Source of the DNA: Paenibacillus sp. J45TS6
Lineage (GTDB): Bacteria; Bacillota; Bacilli; Paenibacillales; Paenibacillaceae
Direction: 5' to 3'
Length of the DNA: 64,000 nucleotides
Assembly (NCBI RefSeq): GCF_018403285.1
Contig: NZ_BOSJ01000001.1
Span: 434,001-498,000, forward strand
Shown: positions 8,451-18,692 of the stretch, piece by piece
Layout of the letters: the number at the start of each line of letters is the position of its first letter
Numbering within the stretch: the stretch's first letter is position 1
Translations under genes and position numbers: made by a program
The notes under the pieces: model-generated
The model's database searches: none
What the model saw: the letters and a program-made list of their open reading frames with translations, nothing else
Told to the model about the DNA's origin: nothing

Positions 8451-9872
8451 TTACAGGTTATGCACCGCCTCTTTAAAAATGCGTCCACGCTCTTCAAAGG
8501 AAGAATACATATCCCAACTTGCGCATGCAGGGGATAATAGAACCACATCTCCAGGTACAGCTAACGAAGCAGCTATCGAAACAGCCTTTCTTAGTGTATC
8601 AGCGGCATCTACCTCATTATCGACAACCTCTATTTCCTTTAATCCGGCAAGTTTCGCAACTTCCGCCAGTTTATCTTTCGTTTGACCCAGCAAAACGACA
8701 GCTTTTACTCTTTCACTAAAAACAGAAAGTAAATCCATATAATCCGACCCTCGGTCAAGTCCCCCTGCAATAAGAACAATCGGTTTCTTAAACGAGGTAA
8801 GTGCCATCGTTGTCGCTTTGGCATTGGTTGCCTTGGAATTGTTATAGTATGCCGTTTCATTACGGGTAAGAACGTACTCGAGACGATGTTCTACCCCTCT
8901 AAAAGCAGATAGCCGTCCATGAAGCACATCAGGTGAAGCTCCAGCAGCAATAGCTATGGCACAAGATGCAAGTGCATTATCTACATTGAATCGTCCTGGA
9001 ATTGCGATCTGATCCACAGTTATAATCGGATGAACCTTGCCTTCCTTATCCCGATAGACAACGGTTCTATTGATATCATCCTCTACATTTACTACGTAAG
9101 GAGGATCAGCATAAACACCGGTTTGGAGAGTCTCCGTCATCGAAAAAGGAATTAATTCTGCTTTGATATAAGGAATAAGCTGTCTGCATACCGGGTCATC
9201 CCAGTTTAGAACAGCCTTGTCTTCTTCCGTCTGATTCCGAAAGAGTTTTGCTTTTGAAGCTACGTAATCTTCCATTCCTCCGTGGTAATCGAGGTGAGTC
9301 TCAGATACATTGAGAAGGCAGCTTATAGCCGGTTTGAAGTCTGTCGTCCCTTTTAGCTGAAAACTACTCAGTTCAACAACCATAATATCCTTTTCTGTAG
9401 CTGCGGTAGCCGCCTCTGAAAGAGGTGTTCCAATGTTACCGGCAACAATCGGCGATAAGCCGGCAGCATCCAGCATCATGCCCACCCAAGTGGTCGTTGT
9501 TGTCTTTCCATTTGAGCCGGTAATACCGATGATCGGTGCCTTGCACAAGTGATAAGCTACTTCTACCTCAGTGACTACTTCAATGCCAAGTTCAAGTGCC
9601 TGCTGAATCGGTGCCACTTTGTAAGGAATGCCCGGATTCTTCACAAGCAGAGCAACCTCTTCGTGAATAAGGTCATCTGGGTGACCTCCGCATAGAACAG
9701 AAATTCCCAAAGCCTCCAATTCGGATGCTTCGGGACACTGTTCTCTTTCTTTTTGGTCATTTACTGTCACAAGAGCTCCAGCTTGATGGAGCACTTTAGC
9801 AACTTGAACGCCGCTCTTGGCAAGGCCAAGGACCACGACGTTCTTTCCTTTGTAATTCTCCGGATGATTCAT
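8451..9872 (-). CDS. murD: UDP-MurNAc-L-Ala:D-Glu ligase MurD
   Basis: ATP-dependent cytoplasmic ligase that adds D-glutamate to UDP-MurNAc-L-Ala. The 473-aa protein begins MNHPENYKGKNVVVLGLAKSG, a Rossmann-type UDP-binding loop, followed by the P-loop GITGSNGKTTTTTW near residue 115 and the Mur-ligase central motifs, including YNNSKATNAKAT and a C-terminal FEERGRIFKEAV. The ATG at 9872 lies 2 nt after the mraY stop codon, with AAGGGG upstream; longer upstream extensions lie inside mraY and are rejected. Confidence 0.98.
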   Translation of the reverse strand: MNHPENYKGKNVVVLGLAKSGVQVAKVLHQAGALVTVNDQKEREQCPEASELEALGISVLCGGHPDDLIHEEVALLVKNPGIPYKVAPIQQALELGIEVVTEVEVAYHLCKAPIIGITGSNGKTTTTTWVGMMLDAAGLSPIVAGNIGTPLSEAATAATEKDIMVVELSSFQLKGTTDFKPAISCLLNVSETHLDYHGGMEDYVASKAKLFRNQTEEDKAVLNWDDPVCRQLIPYIKAELIPFSMTETLQTGVYADPPYVVNVEDDINRTVVYRDKEGKVHPIITVDQIAIPGRFNVDNALASCAIAIAAGASPDVLHGRLSAFRGVEHRLEYVLTRNETAYYNNSKATNAKATTMALTSFKKPIVLIAGGLDRGSDYMDLLSVFSERVKAVVLLGQTKDKLAEVAKLAGLKEIEVVDNEVDAADTLRKAVSIAASLAVPGDVVLLSPACASWDMYSSFEERGRIFKEAVHNL

Positions 9873-9874
9873 AA

Positions 9875-10843
9875 TTACAACCCCTTGTAGATGAAGAGTC
9901 CGAGTCCTGCAAGCAGCAGTCCTACGGCCCAAAACGTAATAACAACACGCCATTCAGACCACCCAGACAATTCGAAATGATGGTGGATCGGGCTCATTTT
10001 AAACACCCGTTTCCCTCTTGTTTTAAAAGAAATGACCTGGATTACAACGGACAACATTTCCACAACGAAAACACCGCCGATAACGAGAAACAGTAGTTCC
10101 GTCTTCGTGACAATGGCAATAGCTCCAATTGCACCGCCAATGGCCAGTGAACCTGTATCTCCCATAAATACTTTGGCAGGATGCGCATTGTATACTAGAA
10201 AACCAAGTACGGCACCGATCATTGCAGCAGCACATACCGCAGCAGGAAGTGAAGTTGCTTGCATTGCCACAATCGCAAATGCACCAAAGGCGATGGCACT
10301 TACTCCAGAGAGCAGTCCGTCAAGTCCATCTGTAAAGTTGACTGCATTACTAATAGCAAGCATCATGATGACGATAAACGGATAGTAGAACCAGCCGCCA
10401 AAATCAAATCCAAAGTCCGTTCCTGGCACGGAAATTTCCGTACTATGTCCGTTTTGAATGAGCAAGAAAGACATAATTGCTGCAAAAACCAATTGACCAA
10501 TGAGTTTTTGCCTTGCTGTCAGACCAAGCGATCTTCTAGCGACAATTTTAATATAATCATCGAGAAATCCAATGAGACCAAACCCTAAAGTAGCCACGAG
10601 CAGAACATAAAAATCGGTGTTTTTAACAGGAGCAAACTTTAGGAATGCAAGTGTAAAAGCCAAGACGATGACGACTCCGCCCATCGTAGGCGTCCCTGAT
10701 TTTTTAAGATGGCTCTTCGGACCATCCTCCCTGACCTGCTGTCCAAACTTCATTCTTCTTAAAAGCGGAATAAGCAAAGGGGCTGCAATAACTGCAAGAA
10801 TAAAAGAAACCCCGATTGTTAAGAGCATTAATTGAAAATCCAT
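9875..10843 (-). CDS. mraY: Phospho-MurNAc-pentapeptide transferase MraY
   Basis: Integral membrane enzyme that transfers phospho-MurNAc-pentapeptide to undecaprenyl phosphate, giving lipid I. The 322-aa protein has about ten membrane segments. Catalytic landmarks are the aspartates in FLDDYIK, the NFTDGLDGL loop, the [12 protein letters not shown] motif, and the SPIHHHFE histidine motif near the C-terminus. GAGAGGTG precedes the ATG. It follows murF at 22 nt and abuts murD. Confidence 0.98.
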   Translation of the reverse strand: MDFQLMLLTIGVSFILAVIAAPLLIPLLRRMKFGQQVREDGPKSHLKKSGTPTMGGVVIVLAFTLAFLKFAPVKNTDFYVLLVATLGFGLIGFLDDYIKIVARRSLGLTARQKLIGQLVFAAIMSFLLIQNGHSTEISVPGTDFGFDFGGWFYYPFIVIMMLAISNAVNFTDGLDGLLSGVSAIAFGAFAIVAMQATSLPAAVCAAAMIGAVLGFLVYNAHPAKVFMGDTGSLAIGGAIGAIAIVTKTELLFLVIGGVFVVEMLSVVIQVISFKTRGKRVFKMSPIHHHFELSGWSEWRVVITFWAVGLLLAGLGLFIYKGL

Positions 10844-10865
10844 GAAAACACCTCTCTAGTTAACT

Positions 10866-12269
10866 TCAGATCTGTAATGGTTCCGTAATTAAGGCATTCG
10901 CCACATCTTCCAGCTTCATTCCCCGGGATGCTTTTACAAGCACTACATCCTTAGAACTCATTCTGTCCTTAAGGTGGGAAATTAAAGCATCCTTATCTTC
11001 AAAAGCGAACACTGCTTCCGCAGGCATGTGTTGCCGTGCGCCTTTGGCAATGTAAGAAGACAAGGGACCATATGTGAAAACCAGATCGAGCTTATCAGGT
11101 GTCAAATATTGTCCAATCTCTTCATGAAGTTCTTCCTGCCTTGGTCCAAGCTCAAGCATATCGCCAAGTACTGCCGCTTTGCGAGAATACCCAGAAAGGC
11201 CAGCAAGAGCATCAATCGCAGCTTTCATCGCTGTAGGACTCGCATTATAAGCATCATTAAGTACCGTAATCCCACTCGTACCTTTTAGGACCTCAATACG
11301 CATCCCCGTTAGTTTTATCTCGGATAGACCTTTTTTCATATTTTCGTAGGACACGCCGTAATGTCTTGCAACAGCAAGCGCAGCGAGTGCATTCACCACG
11401 TTATGAGCACCAATCAGAGGAATAGATAATGCTTCTTCCCCGGATCGAACCGAAGTAAATACCATTCCTTCAGGGTGATTCATCATTCCCGTAGGGAAAT
11501 CATCATTTGTCGCATTCATACCAAAAGTAAACCGTTTAAATTCCATTGGTTTTTTGGTCGCAGGTTCTGCAAGAACACGATCTGCTAAAGGATCATCACC
11601 GTTATATATCAGAAGTCCGCCATTTTTGAGTCCTGCCATAATTTCCAGCTTAGCCCGAGCAATTTCTTCTCTTGAACCCAGCTGCAATAGATGCGCTTCT
11701 CCAATATTCGTAATAACAGCAACATCTGGACAAGCAATTTGCGTTAGACGTTCAATTTCCTGACGCCCGCTCATCCCCATTTCCAAAATTGCAATTTCCG
11801 CATCTTCCGGCATACTTAAAATCGTTAAAGGCAGACCAATATGGTTGTTAAAGTTCCCTTGTGTCTTATGTACCTTAAAGGTAGTAGATAAAAGGGAGTA
11901 CACCATATCTTTCGTTGTTGTTTTACCATTGCTGCCCGTAATCGCAACTACAGAAGCACCGCTCTCTTTGAGATAGGCAGCCGCAATCTCCTGAAGTGCC
12001 GTTAGCGTGTCATCAACGAGGATGACGGCACCTTCAGGTGCATCTCCATGGTCTCTTTGCCACAGTGTCCCTGCAGCTCCCGAAGCCAGGCAGCTAGAAG
12101 CATATTCATGCCCATCAAAATGCTCCCCTGTCAGCGGAACAAATAATTGTCCCGCTGATGGTTTGCGTGAGTCCGTGTATACTCCTTCAATGAGCGTTTC
12201 ACGGTCACTTTCTCTTACAAGGGTGCCGCTGCACATATGTGCTATTTGTTCTAACGTTCTTTTTATCAC
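10866..12269 (-). CDS. murF: UDP-MurNAc-tripeptide:D-Ala-D-Ala ligase MurF
   Basis: Adds the D-Ala-D-Ala dipeptide to complete the UDP-MurNAc-pentapeptide. The 467-aa protein has an N-terminal substrate domain with TDSRKPSAGQLFVPL, the P-loop ITGSNGKTTTKD, the central EMGMSGRQEI segment and the C-terminal LNDAYNASPTAMKAA. The start is GTG at 12269, with AAGGGG upstream. The start overlaps the murE stop by 4 nt (GTGA), so the two are translationally coupled. Confidence 0.98.
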   Translation of the reverse strand: MIKRTLEQIAHMCSGTLVRESDRETLIEGVYTDSRKPSAGQLFVPLTGEHFDGHEYASSCLASGAAGTLWQRDHGDAPEGAVILVDDTLTALQEIAAAYLKESGASVVAITGSNGKTTTKDMVYSLLSTTFKVHKTQGNFNNHIGLPLTILSMPEDAEIAILEMGMSGRQEIERLTQIACPDVAVITNIGEAHLLQLGSREEIARAKLEIMAGLKNGGLLIYNGDDPLADRVLAEPATKKPMEFKRFTFGMNATNDDFPTGMMNHPEGMVFTSVRSGEEALSIPLIGAHNVVNALAALAVARHYGVSYENMKKGLSEIKLTGMRIEVLKGTSGITVLNDAYNASPTAMKAAIDALAGLSGYSRKAAVLGDMLELGPRQEELHEEIGQYLTPDKLDLVFTYGPLSSYIAKGARQHMPAEAVFAFEDKDALISHLKDRMSSKDVVLVKASRGMKLEDVANALITEPLQI

Positions 12270-13753
12270 TTTGTTATTCCCCTTATCGCTTCTTTCGCCA
12301 CGAGCCGATCGTCAAAATCTGTTTTCACAGTTCCAATAATCTGGTAAGTCTCGTGACCTTTGCCCGCTATCAATACTACATCGCCTGGGCTTGCCAGTTC
12401 AATAGCACGTTTAATAGCTGACTTACGGTCAACAATCAACTCATATTTTTCGGATGGAACCCCATCTGCTATCAATCCCTGCTTGATATCTTCAAGAATG
12501 GCATCCGGGTTTTCTGTCCGAGGATTATCAGAAGTAACAAACACTCTGTCACTGTATTTAGCAGCGATTTGACCCATGATTGGACGTTTTGTGCGATCAC
12601 GATCTCCACCGCATCCAAAGACACAGAATACTTCTTTTTCAGCAAATTCGTTAACTGTACGCAGTACATTCTCAAGTCCATCCGGTGTATGAGCATAGTC
12701 TACGATCACGGCGAATGGCTGACCTTCGTTCACCGCTTCTACCCTGCCATCCACACCTGGAATGGCTTCAAGGCTACGCTTGATCGAATTAAGCTCAATC
12801 CCTTCAAGCAGAGCTGCTGTAATCGCTGCGAGCGCGTTATACACATTAAACTTACCTACCATACGAAGCTCTACATCCACACTTCCTTTAAAGGAATCTA
12901 CGTGGAAGGAAGTCCCTCGTGCTGTAATTTTAATATTAGAAGCCCGCACGTCAGCATTCGCATCGATTCCATATGTAATCACTTCAGCTGAAGTAGAATC
13001 CGCAAAATAAACCGATGCTGCATCATCTGCATTAAGAACCGCATACTTACGTTTATGAAGGCCATCGTCAAATCCATTGCCCAGTCTAGCAAAAAGCAAG
13101 GATTTCGCACCTCGGTACTCTTCCATCGTGTGATGATAATCCAGGTGATCCTGAGTGAGGTTTGTAAACACCGCAGTCCGGAATTCAGTTCCTTTTACGC
13201 GTCCTTGCTGCAACGCATGAGAAGAAACTTCCATGACGCAATTTTTCACGCCTGCTTCTACCATATGATAAAGACTGCGCTGCAAATCAAGAGCTTCTGG
13301 TGTTGTTCCTGACATCGGGAACGTTTGACCGGCATAACGCATTTGAATCGTTCCAATAAGGCCAGTCTCTGATTCCGCATCATTCAATATTTGTTCAATC
13401 AGATAAGTTGTCGTTGTTTTTCCATTTGTACCTGTAACGCCGATCATATTCAGCTTCTGACTCGGGTGACCAAAAAAACAATCCGAGAATACAGCCATTG
13501 CAAATCGACAGCTGCTTACGATGAGTTGAGGTACATCGAGTTCAAGTTTACGCTCCACGACAAGTGCAACTGCACCGAGGCTTACTGCTTTGTCAGCATA
13601 ATCATGACCATCTACGGTATGACCAGGCAGACATATAAACATATCCCCTTCTTGAACTTGTCTTGAATCAGTTTGAATTCCTTTGATTTCTGTGTTTCCA
13701 TTGCCGGAGAGTTCACATACTGCCAGCAGGGAAGCAAATTGTTTTAACTGCAC
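12266..13753 (-). CDS. murE: UDP-MurNAc-dipeptide:meso-DAP ligase MurE
   Basis: Adds the third stem-peptide residue to UDP-MurNAc-L-Ala-D-Glu. The 495-aa protein has the P-loop VTGTNGKTTTT at residues 106-116 and the motif TSDNPRTENPDAI. DNPR is the signature of meso-diaminopimelate specificity; lysine-type enzymes differ here. So the organism probably has A1gamma-type, DAP cross-linked peptidoglycan, as in Bacillus and Paenibacillus. Start GTG at 13753 follows AAGGA at 6 nt. Confidence 0.98.
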   Translation of the reverse strand: MQLKQFASLLAVCELSGNGNTEIKGIQTDSRQVQEGDMFICLPGHTVDGHDYADKAVSLGAVALVVERKLELDVPQLIVSSCRFAMAVFSDCFFGHPSQKLNMIGVTGTNGKTTTTYLIEQILNDAESETGLIGTIQMRYAGQTFPMSGTTPEALDLQRSLYHMVEAGVKNCVMEVSSHALQQGRVKGTEFRTAVFTNLTQDHLDYHHTMEEYRGAKSLLFARLGNGFDDGLHKRKYAVLNADDAASVYFADSTSAEVITYGIDANADVRASNIKITARGTSFHVDSFKGSVDVELRMVGKFNVYNALAAITAALLEGIELNSIKRSLEAIPGVDGRVEAVNEGQPFAVIVDYAHTPDGLENVLRTVNEFAEKEVFCVFGCGGDRDRTKRPIMGQIAAKYSDRVFVTSDNPRTENPDAILEDIKQGLIADGVPSEKYELIVDRKSAIKRAIELASPGDVVLIAGKGHETYQIIGTVKTDFDDRLVAKEAIRGITK

Positions 13754-13845
13754 ATGTATTCCTTCTTTCCATGAAATAAGACGTCATCCTTACCTATTGT
13801 ATCCGTTACTTGCCAGTATGGTCCATAGATAGATGAGTAAAAACC

Positions 13846-15828
13846 TTAAGGCTCTTCTTTTTCATTTTCCGCCTTTGTTTTCTCTTCGCTCTGATGCGCA
13901 TCTTCCGGTTCACTGCCCATGTAGATTCGAATGGTCGAACCGCGTTCCACCCGTGCTCCTGGCTTTGGAGCTTGGCTCACTACTGTTTTTCCAGACCCGG
14001 ATTTCGACAGCATGAAGTTCATATTAAGATCCTCATAGAGGTCCTGTACTGTCGCTCCCGTAAGATCAGGAACAGTAACGATCGGTGTTTCGCCATATTT
14101 GTATTCCTTAGCGATCTGATCACTCCGAGGCGGTACCTGTAAATAATGAAGCGAATCTTCTAGAATGTTCTGTACAATCGGCGCGGCAACAACGCCGCCA
14201 AATTGAATTCCTTTCGGGTTATCAACGGCCGTATATACAACAATCTGCGGATCATCCGCTGGAGCAAAGCCGATAAAGGAAACAATATGTTCCGTCGACG
14301 AATACCTTCCATTAATTACCTTCTGCGCCGTACCCGTCTTTCCGCCTACTCGGTATCCATCGATAAATGCCGGGCGGCCTGTTCCTTTCGCGACTACACT
14401 TTCGAGAGCTTCTCGTACCTTCTTCGATGTTTCTTCAGATATGACTTGCCTTACGACTTCAGGCTTGGTCTCTTCTACTATTTTACCTGTCACCGGATCA
14501 ACCCAGGACTTGGCTACAAATGGTTTGTACAGTTTCCCGCCGTTAATGGCGGCAGAGACGGCCGTAATCTGCTGGATAGGAGTAACAGATACCCCTTGAC
14601 CAAAAGCAGTCGTAGCAAGCTCTACAGGTCCTACCTGCGAGAGTTTGAATAAAATTCCAGAGGCTTCTCCACTAAGGTCAATGCCTGTTTTGGAGCCGAA
14701 ACCGAAGTTTTTAATATACTTGAAAAGCGACTCTTTGCCAAGTTTTTGACCTAGAGCAACAAATCCTGGATTGCAGGAGTTTTCCACAACCTGTAAGAAG
14801 GTCTGGCTGCCATGGCCGCCTTTCTTCCAGCACCGAAGTCTAGCTCCGCCGACTTCAACAAATCCTGGATCGAAAAACCGATCATTTTTAAGATCCACTT
14901 TCTTTTCTTCCAGAGCAGCAGCCAGCGTAATAATCTTGAAGGTAGAACCCGGTTCATACGTCATCCATACTGGTAAGTTTCGGTTATATATATCAGCATC
15001 ATATTCCTGATATTTACCCGGCTCATAACCAGGACGACTAGCCATCCCCAGCACTTCACCTGTCTTCGGGTTCATCGCAATGGCAAGAGCCGAATTTGCT
15101 TGGAATTTGACCATTGCTTGATCCAGTTCACGTTCAATAATAGACTGGATCGGCTGGTCAATCGTAAGTTTGAGGTTCAGTCCATCTTGAGGAGCTTGAT
15201 AAGTCTCGCTTGATCCCGGCATTAATCTGCCTGCGGCATCAGAGAGATAGGCAATACCTCCCCCAATTCCGTTCAGATTGTCATCATACGTTTTTTCAAC
15301 ACCGGTCAATCCCTGATTATCAATTCCGGTAAACCCAAGAATATGACCTGCAAGATCCCCAAAAGGATAATAACGTTTATTATCTTCAGCTACAACAATG
15401 CCCGGAAGCTCTAAATCACGAATCTGCTGTGCTTTCTCCATCGTAATTTTGCGGCCCCCGGGCTTGATCTGAACTATTCTTTCTTTCTTCGAGATAATAC
15501 CCAACACTTTTTCCTTCGTCATACCTAGTAAGGGTGCTAAAGCCGTAGCAGTCTGCTCCTTGTCCTTAATCTGTACAGGAATAGCCATTACGGATGGCGT
15601 TGTAATGTTGTAAGCAAGAGAAATCCCGTTCCGATCAAGGATTTGTCCTCTTTTTGCTGTGTACGGAATTTCTCTTCGCCACAAATTCTCCGCTTCCTCC
15701 GATAATTCTGGCCCTTTGACAAATTGTACATAAGCTAAACGTACGACCAGTGCTGTAAATAAAATAAGAAGTATCAGCATGCACCATAGTAAACGGCGAC
15801 GAAGCATCACGCTGGACACTTTGGCCAT
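13846..15828 (-). CDS. spoVD: SpoVD, sporulation class B penicillin-binding protein
   Basis: Membrane-anchored transpeptidase; B. subtilis SpoVD makes spore cortex with SpoVE. The 660-aa protein has one N-terminal membrane segment, the class B dimerisation domain (KRGQILDRNG), and a transpeptidase domain with STFK (serine near 295), SCN and KTGT. One PASTA domain follows (TVPDLTGATVQDLYEDL), then a charged tail of about 20 residues. ATG at 15828 has GGAG at 6 nt; two longer in-frame starts (15834, 15858) are less well placed. The gene follows pbpB and precedes murE as in B. subtilis. SpoVD and PBP2B are paralogues; order and the single PASTA favour SpoVD. Confidence 0.92.
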   Translation of the reverse strand: MAKVSSVMLRRRLLWCMLILLILFTALVVRLAYVQFVKGPELSEEAENLWRREIPYTAKRGQILDRNGISLAYNITTPSVMAIPVQIKDKEQTATALAPLLGMTKEKVLGIISKKERIVQIKPGGRKITMEKAQQIRDLELPGIVVAEDNKRYYPFGDLAGHILGFTGIDNQGLTGVEKTYDDNLNGIGGGIAYLSDAAGRLMPGSSETYQAPQDGLNLKLTIDQPIQSIIERELDQAMVKFQANSALAIAMNPKTGEVLGMASRPGYEPGKYQEYDADIYNRNLPVWMTYEPGSTFKIITLAAALEEKKVDLKNDRFFDPGFVEVGGARLRCWKKGGHGSQTFLQVVENSCNPGFVALGQKLGKESLFKYIKNFGFGSKTGIDLSGEASGILFKLSQVGPVELATTAFGQGVSVTPIQQITAVSAAINGGKLYKPFVAKSWVDPVTGKIVEETKPEVVRQVISEETSKKVREALESVVAKGTGRPAFIDGYRVGGKTGTAQKVINGRYSSTEHIVSFIGFAPADDPQIVVYTAVDNPKGIQFGGVVAAPIVQNILEDSLHYLQVPPRSDQIAKEYKYGETPIVTVPDLTGATVQDLYEDLNMNFMLSKSGSGKTVVSQAPKPGARVERGSTIRIYMGSEPEDAHQSEEKTKAENEKEEP

Positions 15829-15915
15829 ATTCATCTCCCCCCGACTTGTCTCCTTCATTCACAATATCATTCATCATTATGAATATTCAGGACAATCAGA
15901 GAATAGAACAAGCCT

Positions 15916-18231
15916 TTAGTTATCGCCGCGTTCTTCGGCTGTAGTGCCTTCCAGTTCATTAATATCAGCAATTTCGGTTACTGTTTTTTCGGCAGATTCT
16001 TCATTTTCAGTACTGGCTTCGGTTTTATTTACATCCTCTGCCTCTTCAGAAGAAAGCACATCTTCTCCTGTTTCTCCAGTAACGGTTTCTTTGGCCGATT
16101 TTAGCGTAAGGACAACCGTCCGTTGTTCGCCGGACACTTCTACCTTTTGTTCAGATACGAAACCTTCACCTTCGACTTTCACTCCTACTTTGATCAGAGT
16201 CAGTACTTCCAGGGCATCCCGCAGGGATTCTCCGGTCAGATCCGGTACTTCCATCGTATCGCTGTCTTCTGTTAATAAATACACTCGTTGCCCAGGTTGC
16301 AAAGCAGTACCCGACTCTGGATATTGCTTAACGACTTCGCTTCCCTTACCAAGAGTTTCATAAGCAATCCCTTGATCAAGAAGCTGTGATCTTGCTTCTT
16401 TGCCCGATTTCCCAACCAAATCTGGTGCTTTTTTGCTCACCACTTTTGATTTATCGGTGTCATCTTTAGATGCTGTTTCTTTTGGTACACCCAGATACGT
16501 AAGGGACTTTGACATGATCTCCTTAAATACAGGAGCTGCCGCTGTACCTCCCCCTACCGAAGGGTCATTCGGTTGATCAATTACGATGATCATCGCTATC
16601 TTAGGATTATCTGCAGGTGCGAAACCGATAAAAGACACAACTGCCTTCGTATGATCATAGTCACCATTTACAATTTTGATTGCTGTCCCTGTCTTACCTG
16701 CCACACGATATCCATCAATATACGCAAACCGCCCAGAACCTTTTTCCTGATCAGCAACCACCTGTTCAAGATAGCCGCTGACCGTTTTTGAAGTGGATTC
16801 AGAAATAGCTTGTCTCACAACCTCAGGCTCTATCTTTTCAACTTCACCCGTATTTGGATCTGTTATCTCTTTGACCAGATGCGGAACCATTAATTTACCA
16901 CCATTGGCAATAGCAGAAACGGCTGCTACCTGCTGAAGCGGGGTAACTTGTACAAGCCCGTGACCATAAGAGGCCGCAGCAATCTCTGAAGCGAAATGCA
17001 ACTCACGGATCGGAGAAGCAGATTCATTAGGTAAGTCAATGCCTGTTTTTACACCAAATCCAAACTTATCAATATAGCTGCGCAGCTTTTCTCCGCCAAG
17101 CATCTTATATCCGAGATTAACAAACGCGACGTTGCTTGAACGTTTTACTCCGTCGAGATATGTTATCGTCCCCCAATTACGGCTTACGTCACTAATCGTG
17201 AAACCTCCCACCGTAACACTACCGGATTCATAGGTTGCATTTGGGTTGAATAATTTTTCCTCTACCGCTCCTGCCAGCGTAACAATCTTAAAAGTTGATC
17301 CAGGCTCGTATATGGACTGTATGGCATGATTATAAAAGTCCTTCGGTTCGGATTCCCAGTACGTGTTTGGATTATAATTTGGCATATTTGCCATTCCTAA
17401 GATTTCCATTGTGTTTGGATCAGCTGCGATTACGGTCATACTGATCGGATTATACTGATCCACCGCTTTTTTCATGGCTTCTTCTATATAGAACTGGATC
17501 GTATCATCAATCGTTAGAGTTAAATTTTTACCATTAACGGCAGGGGTATATTCAACCGTTGAATTATTGATCTCCACCCCTTTCCTGTCAGCCTGATAGA
17601 CCATTTTTCCATCTTGTCCTTTTAACTTCTCATCATAATAGAGCTCGAGGCCATAGACGGGGTCATCTTCTTTATTCAGGTAGCCGAGGACATGGGACGC
17701 CAGATTATTTTCAGGATAAAACCGTTTGGATTCTTCCGTCAGAATAATCGCATCTTTGGCTCCATACTCTTTGTCCAATTTTTCTCTAAATTCTTCGACT
17801 TGGTCCTTGAGTTCTTGGCTAATCTTGTACCCTTCGCTTCGAACTTCCCGATGAACACGTAACTCACCTTCATCTGTTGTTGAAGTTACATCCTTTCGCA
17901 GACCAGCCTCATCTTTGCCAAGCAAATTATGAAGACCTTTAACAACCTCATCTTCAATCTCTTTTTCAGCGATGAGTTTTGGATTCACTGCCACCGTATA
18001 AGCAGGGGCATCTTTAGCAAGAATATCTCCATTACGATCGGTAATCGTTCCCCGCTTGGCAGAGATCGTCTTCGTACGATCGATAAGTTCCAAAGCATGC
18101 TTTTTCCATGTATCCGCATCAACTACTTGAATCCAAAATACTTTCCCAATAAGTACAAGAAAAAAGAGGGTGATGATCCCTCCAATAAGTAACGTGCGAA
18201 GTTTTATTCTTTTTCCTGTGTTCCCCATCAT
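15916..18231 (-). CDS. pbpB: Penicillin-binding protein 2B (FtsI family)
   Basis: Septal class B transpeptidase of the divisome. The product is about 771 aa, with one membrane segment near residues 13-35, the KRGTITDRNGDIL dimerisation motif, and the catalytic triad of motifs STFK (serine near 312), SSN and KTGT. Two PASTA domains follow; the second (MEVPDLTGESLRDAL) is degenerate. The last 60 or so residues are low-complexity and strongly acidic (repeated E, T, S, D), which is not part of the usual PBP2B domain plan. Start is ATG at 18231 or 18228; both follow GAGG, and a TTG at 18234 is less likely. Located between ftsL and spoVD. Confidence 0.95.
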   Translation of the reverse strand: MMGNTGKRIKLRTLLIGGIITLFFLVLIGKVFWIQVVDADTWKKHALELIDRTKTISAKRGTITDRNGDILAKDAPAYTVAVNPKLIAEKEIEDEVVKGLHNLLGKDEAGLRKDVTSTTDEGELRVHREVRSEGYKISQELKDQVEEFREKLDKEYGAKDAIILTEESKRFYPENNLASHVLGYLNKEDDPVYGLELYYDEKLKGQDGKMVYQADRKGVEINNSTVEYTPAVNGKNLTLTIDDTIQFYIEEAMKKAVDQYNPISMTVIAADPNTMEILGMANMPNYNPNTYWESEPKDFYNHAIQSIYEPGSTFKIVTLAGAVEEKLFNPNATYESGSVTVGGFTISDVSRNWGTITYLDGVKRSSNVAFVNLGYKMLGGEKLRSYIDKFGFGVKTGIDLPNESASPIRELHFASEIAAASYGHGLVQVTPLQQVAAVSAIANGGKLMVPHLVKEITDPNTGEVEKIEPEVVRQAISESTSKTVSGYLEQVVADQEKGSGRFAYIDGYRVAGKTGTAIKIVNGDYDHTKAVVSFIGFAPADNPKIAMIIVIDQPNDPSVGGGTAAAPVFKEIMSKSLTYLGVPKETASKDDTDKSKVVSKKAPDLVGKSGKEARSQLLDQGIAYETLGKGSEVVKQYPESGTALQPGQRVYLLTEDSDTMEVPDLTGESLRDALEVLTLIKVGVKVEGEGFVSEQKVEVSGEQRTVVLTLKSAKETVTGETGEDVLSSEEAEDVNKTEASTENEESAEKTVTEIADINELEGTTAEERGDN

Positions 18232-18266
18232 CAAACCTCACATTCACTCGTCAGTATTGTCCTTCC

Positions 18267-18665
18267 TTACGGAGTGCCGGTCGTTACTGACGTTCTTTGA
18301 ACTCGGATTGCCTCTTGATCGGCAGATGGCTCAATGTAACCCAGCTCCCGCGCTTTCGCAACAATATCGCTTTCCAATTTTTCTTTCTGAACTTCAATTA
18401 CAGCCATTTCTTTGTTAGACTTTTCAATACTCTGGTTTGCCGTGTGCATCTGCTTGTTCAGATCGTAAATATTTGCATATCTGCCCACCAAAACACTCGC
18501 AATTGCTATACATACGATTACAGTCATCAGATACAGGAATTTCTCTCTTGGAGGCAGACCTGTTCTCCGCGTAACGACTTTCGTCGTCTCCTTATAGCGA
18601 TTAGGCTTTAGCTGTTCAGCATTTGCTCTCTCTTTCATTGCCAGATTGCCACGTGTATAGGCCAT
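18267..18665 (-). CDS. ftsL: Cell division protein FtsL
   Basis: Small bitopic divisome protein that pairs with DivIC through a coiled coil and helps activate septal synthesis. The 132-aa product has a basic cytoplasmic tail of about 40 residues, one membrane segment (FLYLMTVIVCIAIASVLVG), then a predicted coiled coil (YDLNKQMHTANQSIEKSNKE) and a short tail. Sequence conservation in this family is low; the call rests on size, topology and position between rsmH and pbpB. AAGGAG lies 8 nt ahead of the ATG. Confidence 0.92.
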   Translation of the reverse strand: MAYTRGNLAMKERANAEQLKPNRYKETTKVVTRRTGLPPREKFLYLMTVIVCIAIASVLVGRYANIYDLNKQMHTANQSIEKSNKEMAVIEVQKEKLESDIVAKARELGYIEPSADQEAIRVQRTSVTTGTP

Positions 18666-18692
18666 AGTCGACTCTCCTTACGTTTCAATAGG

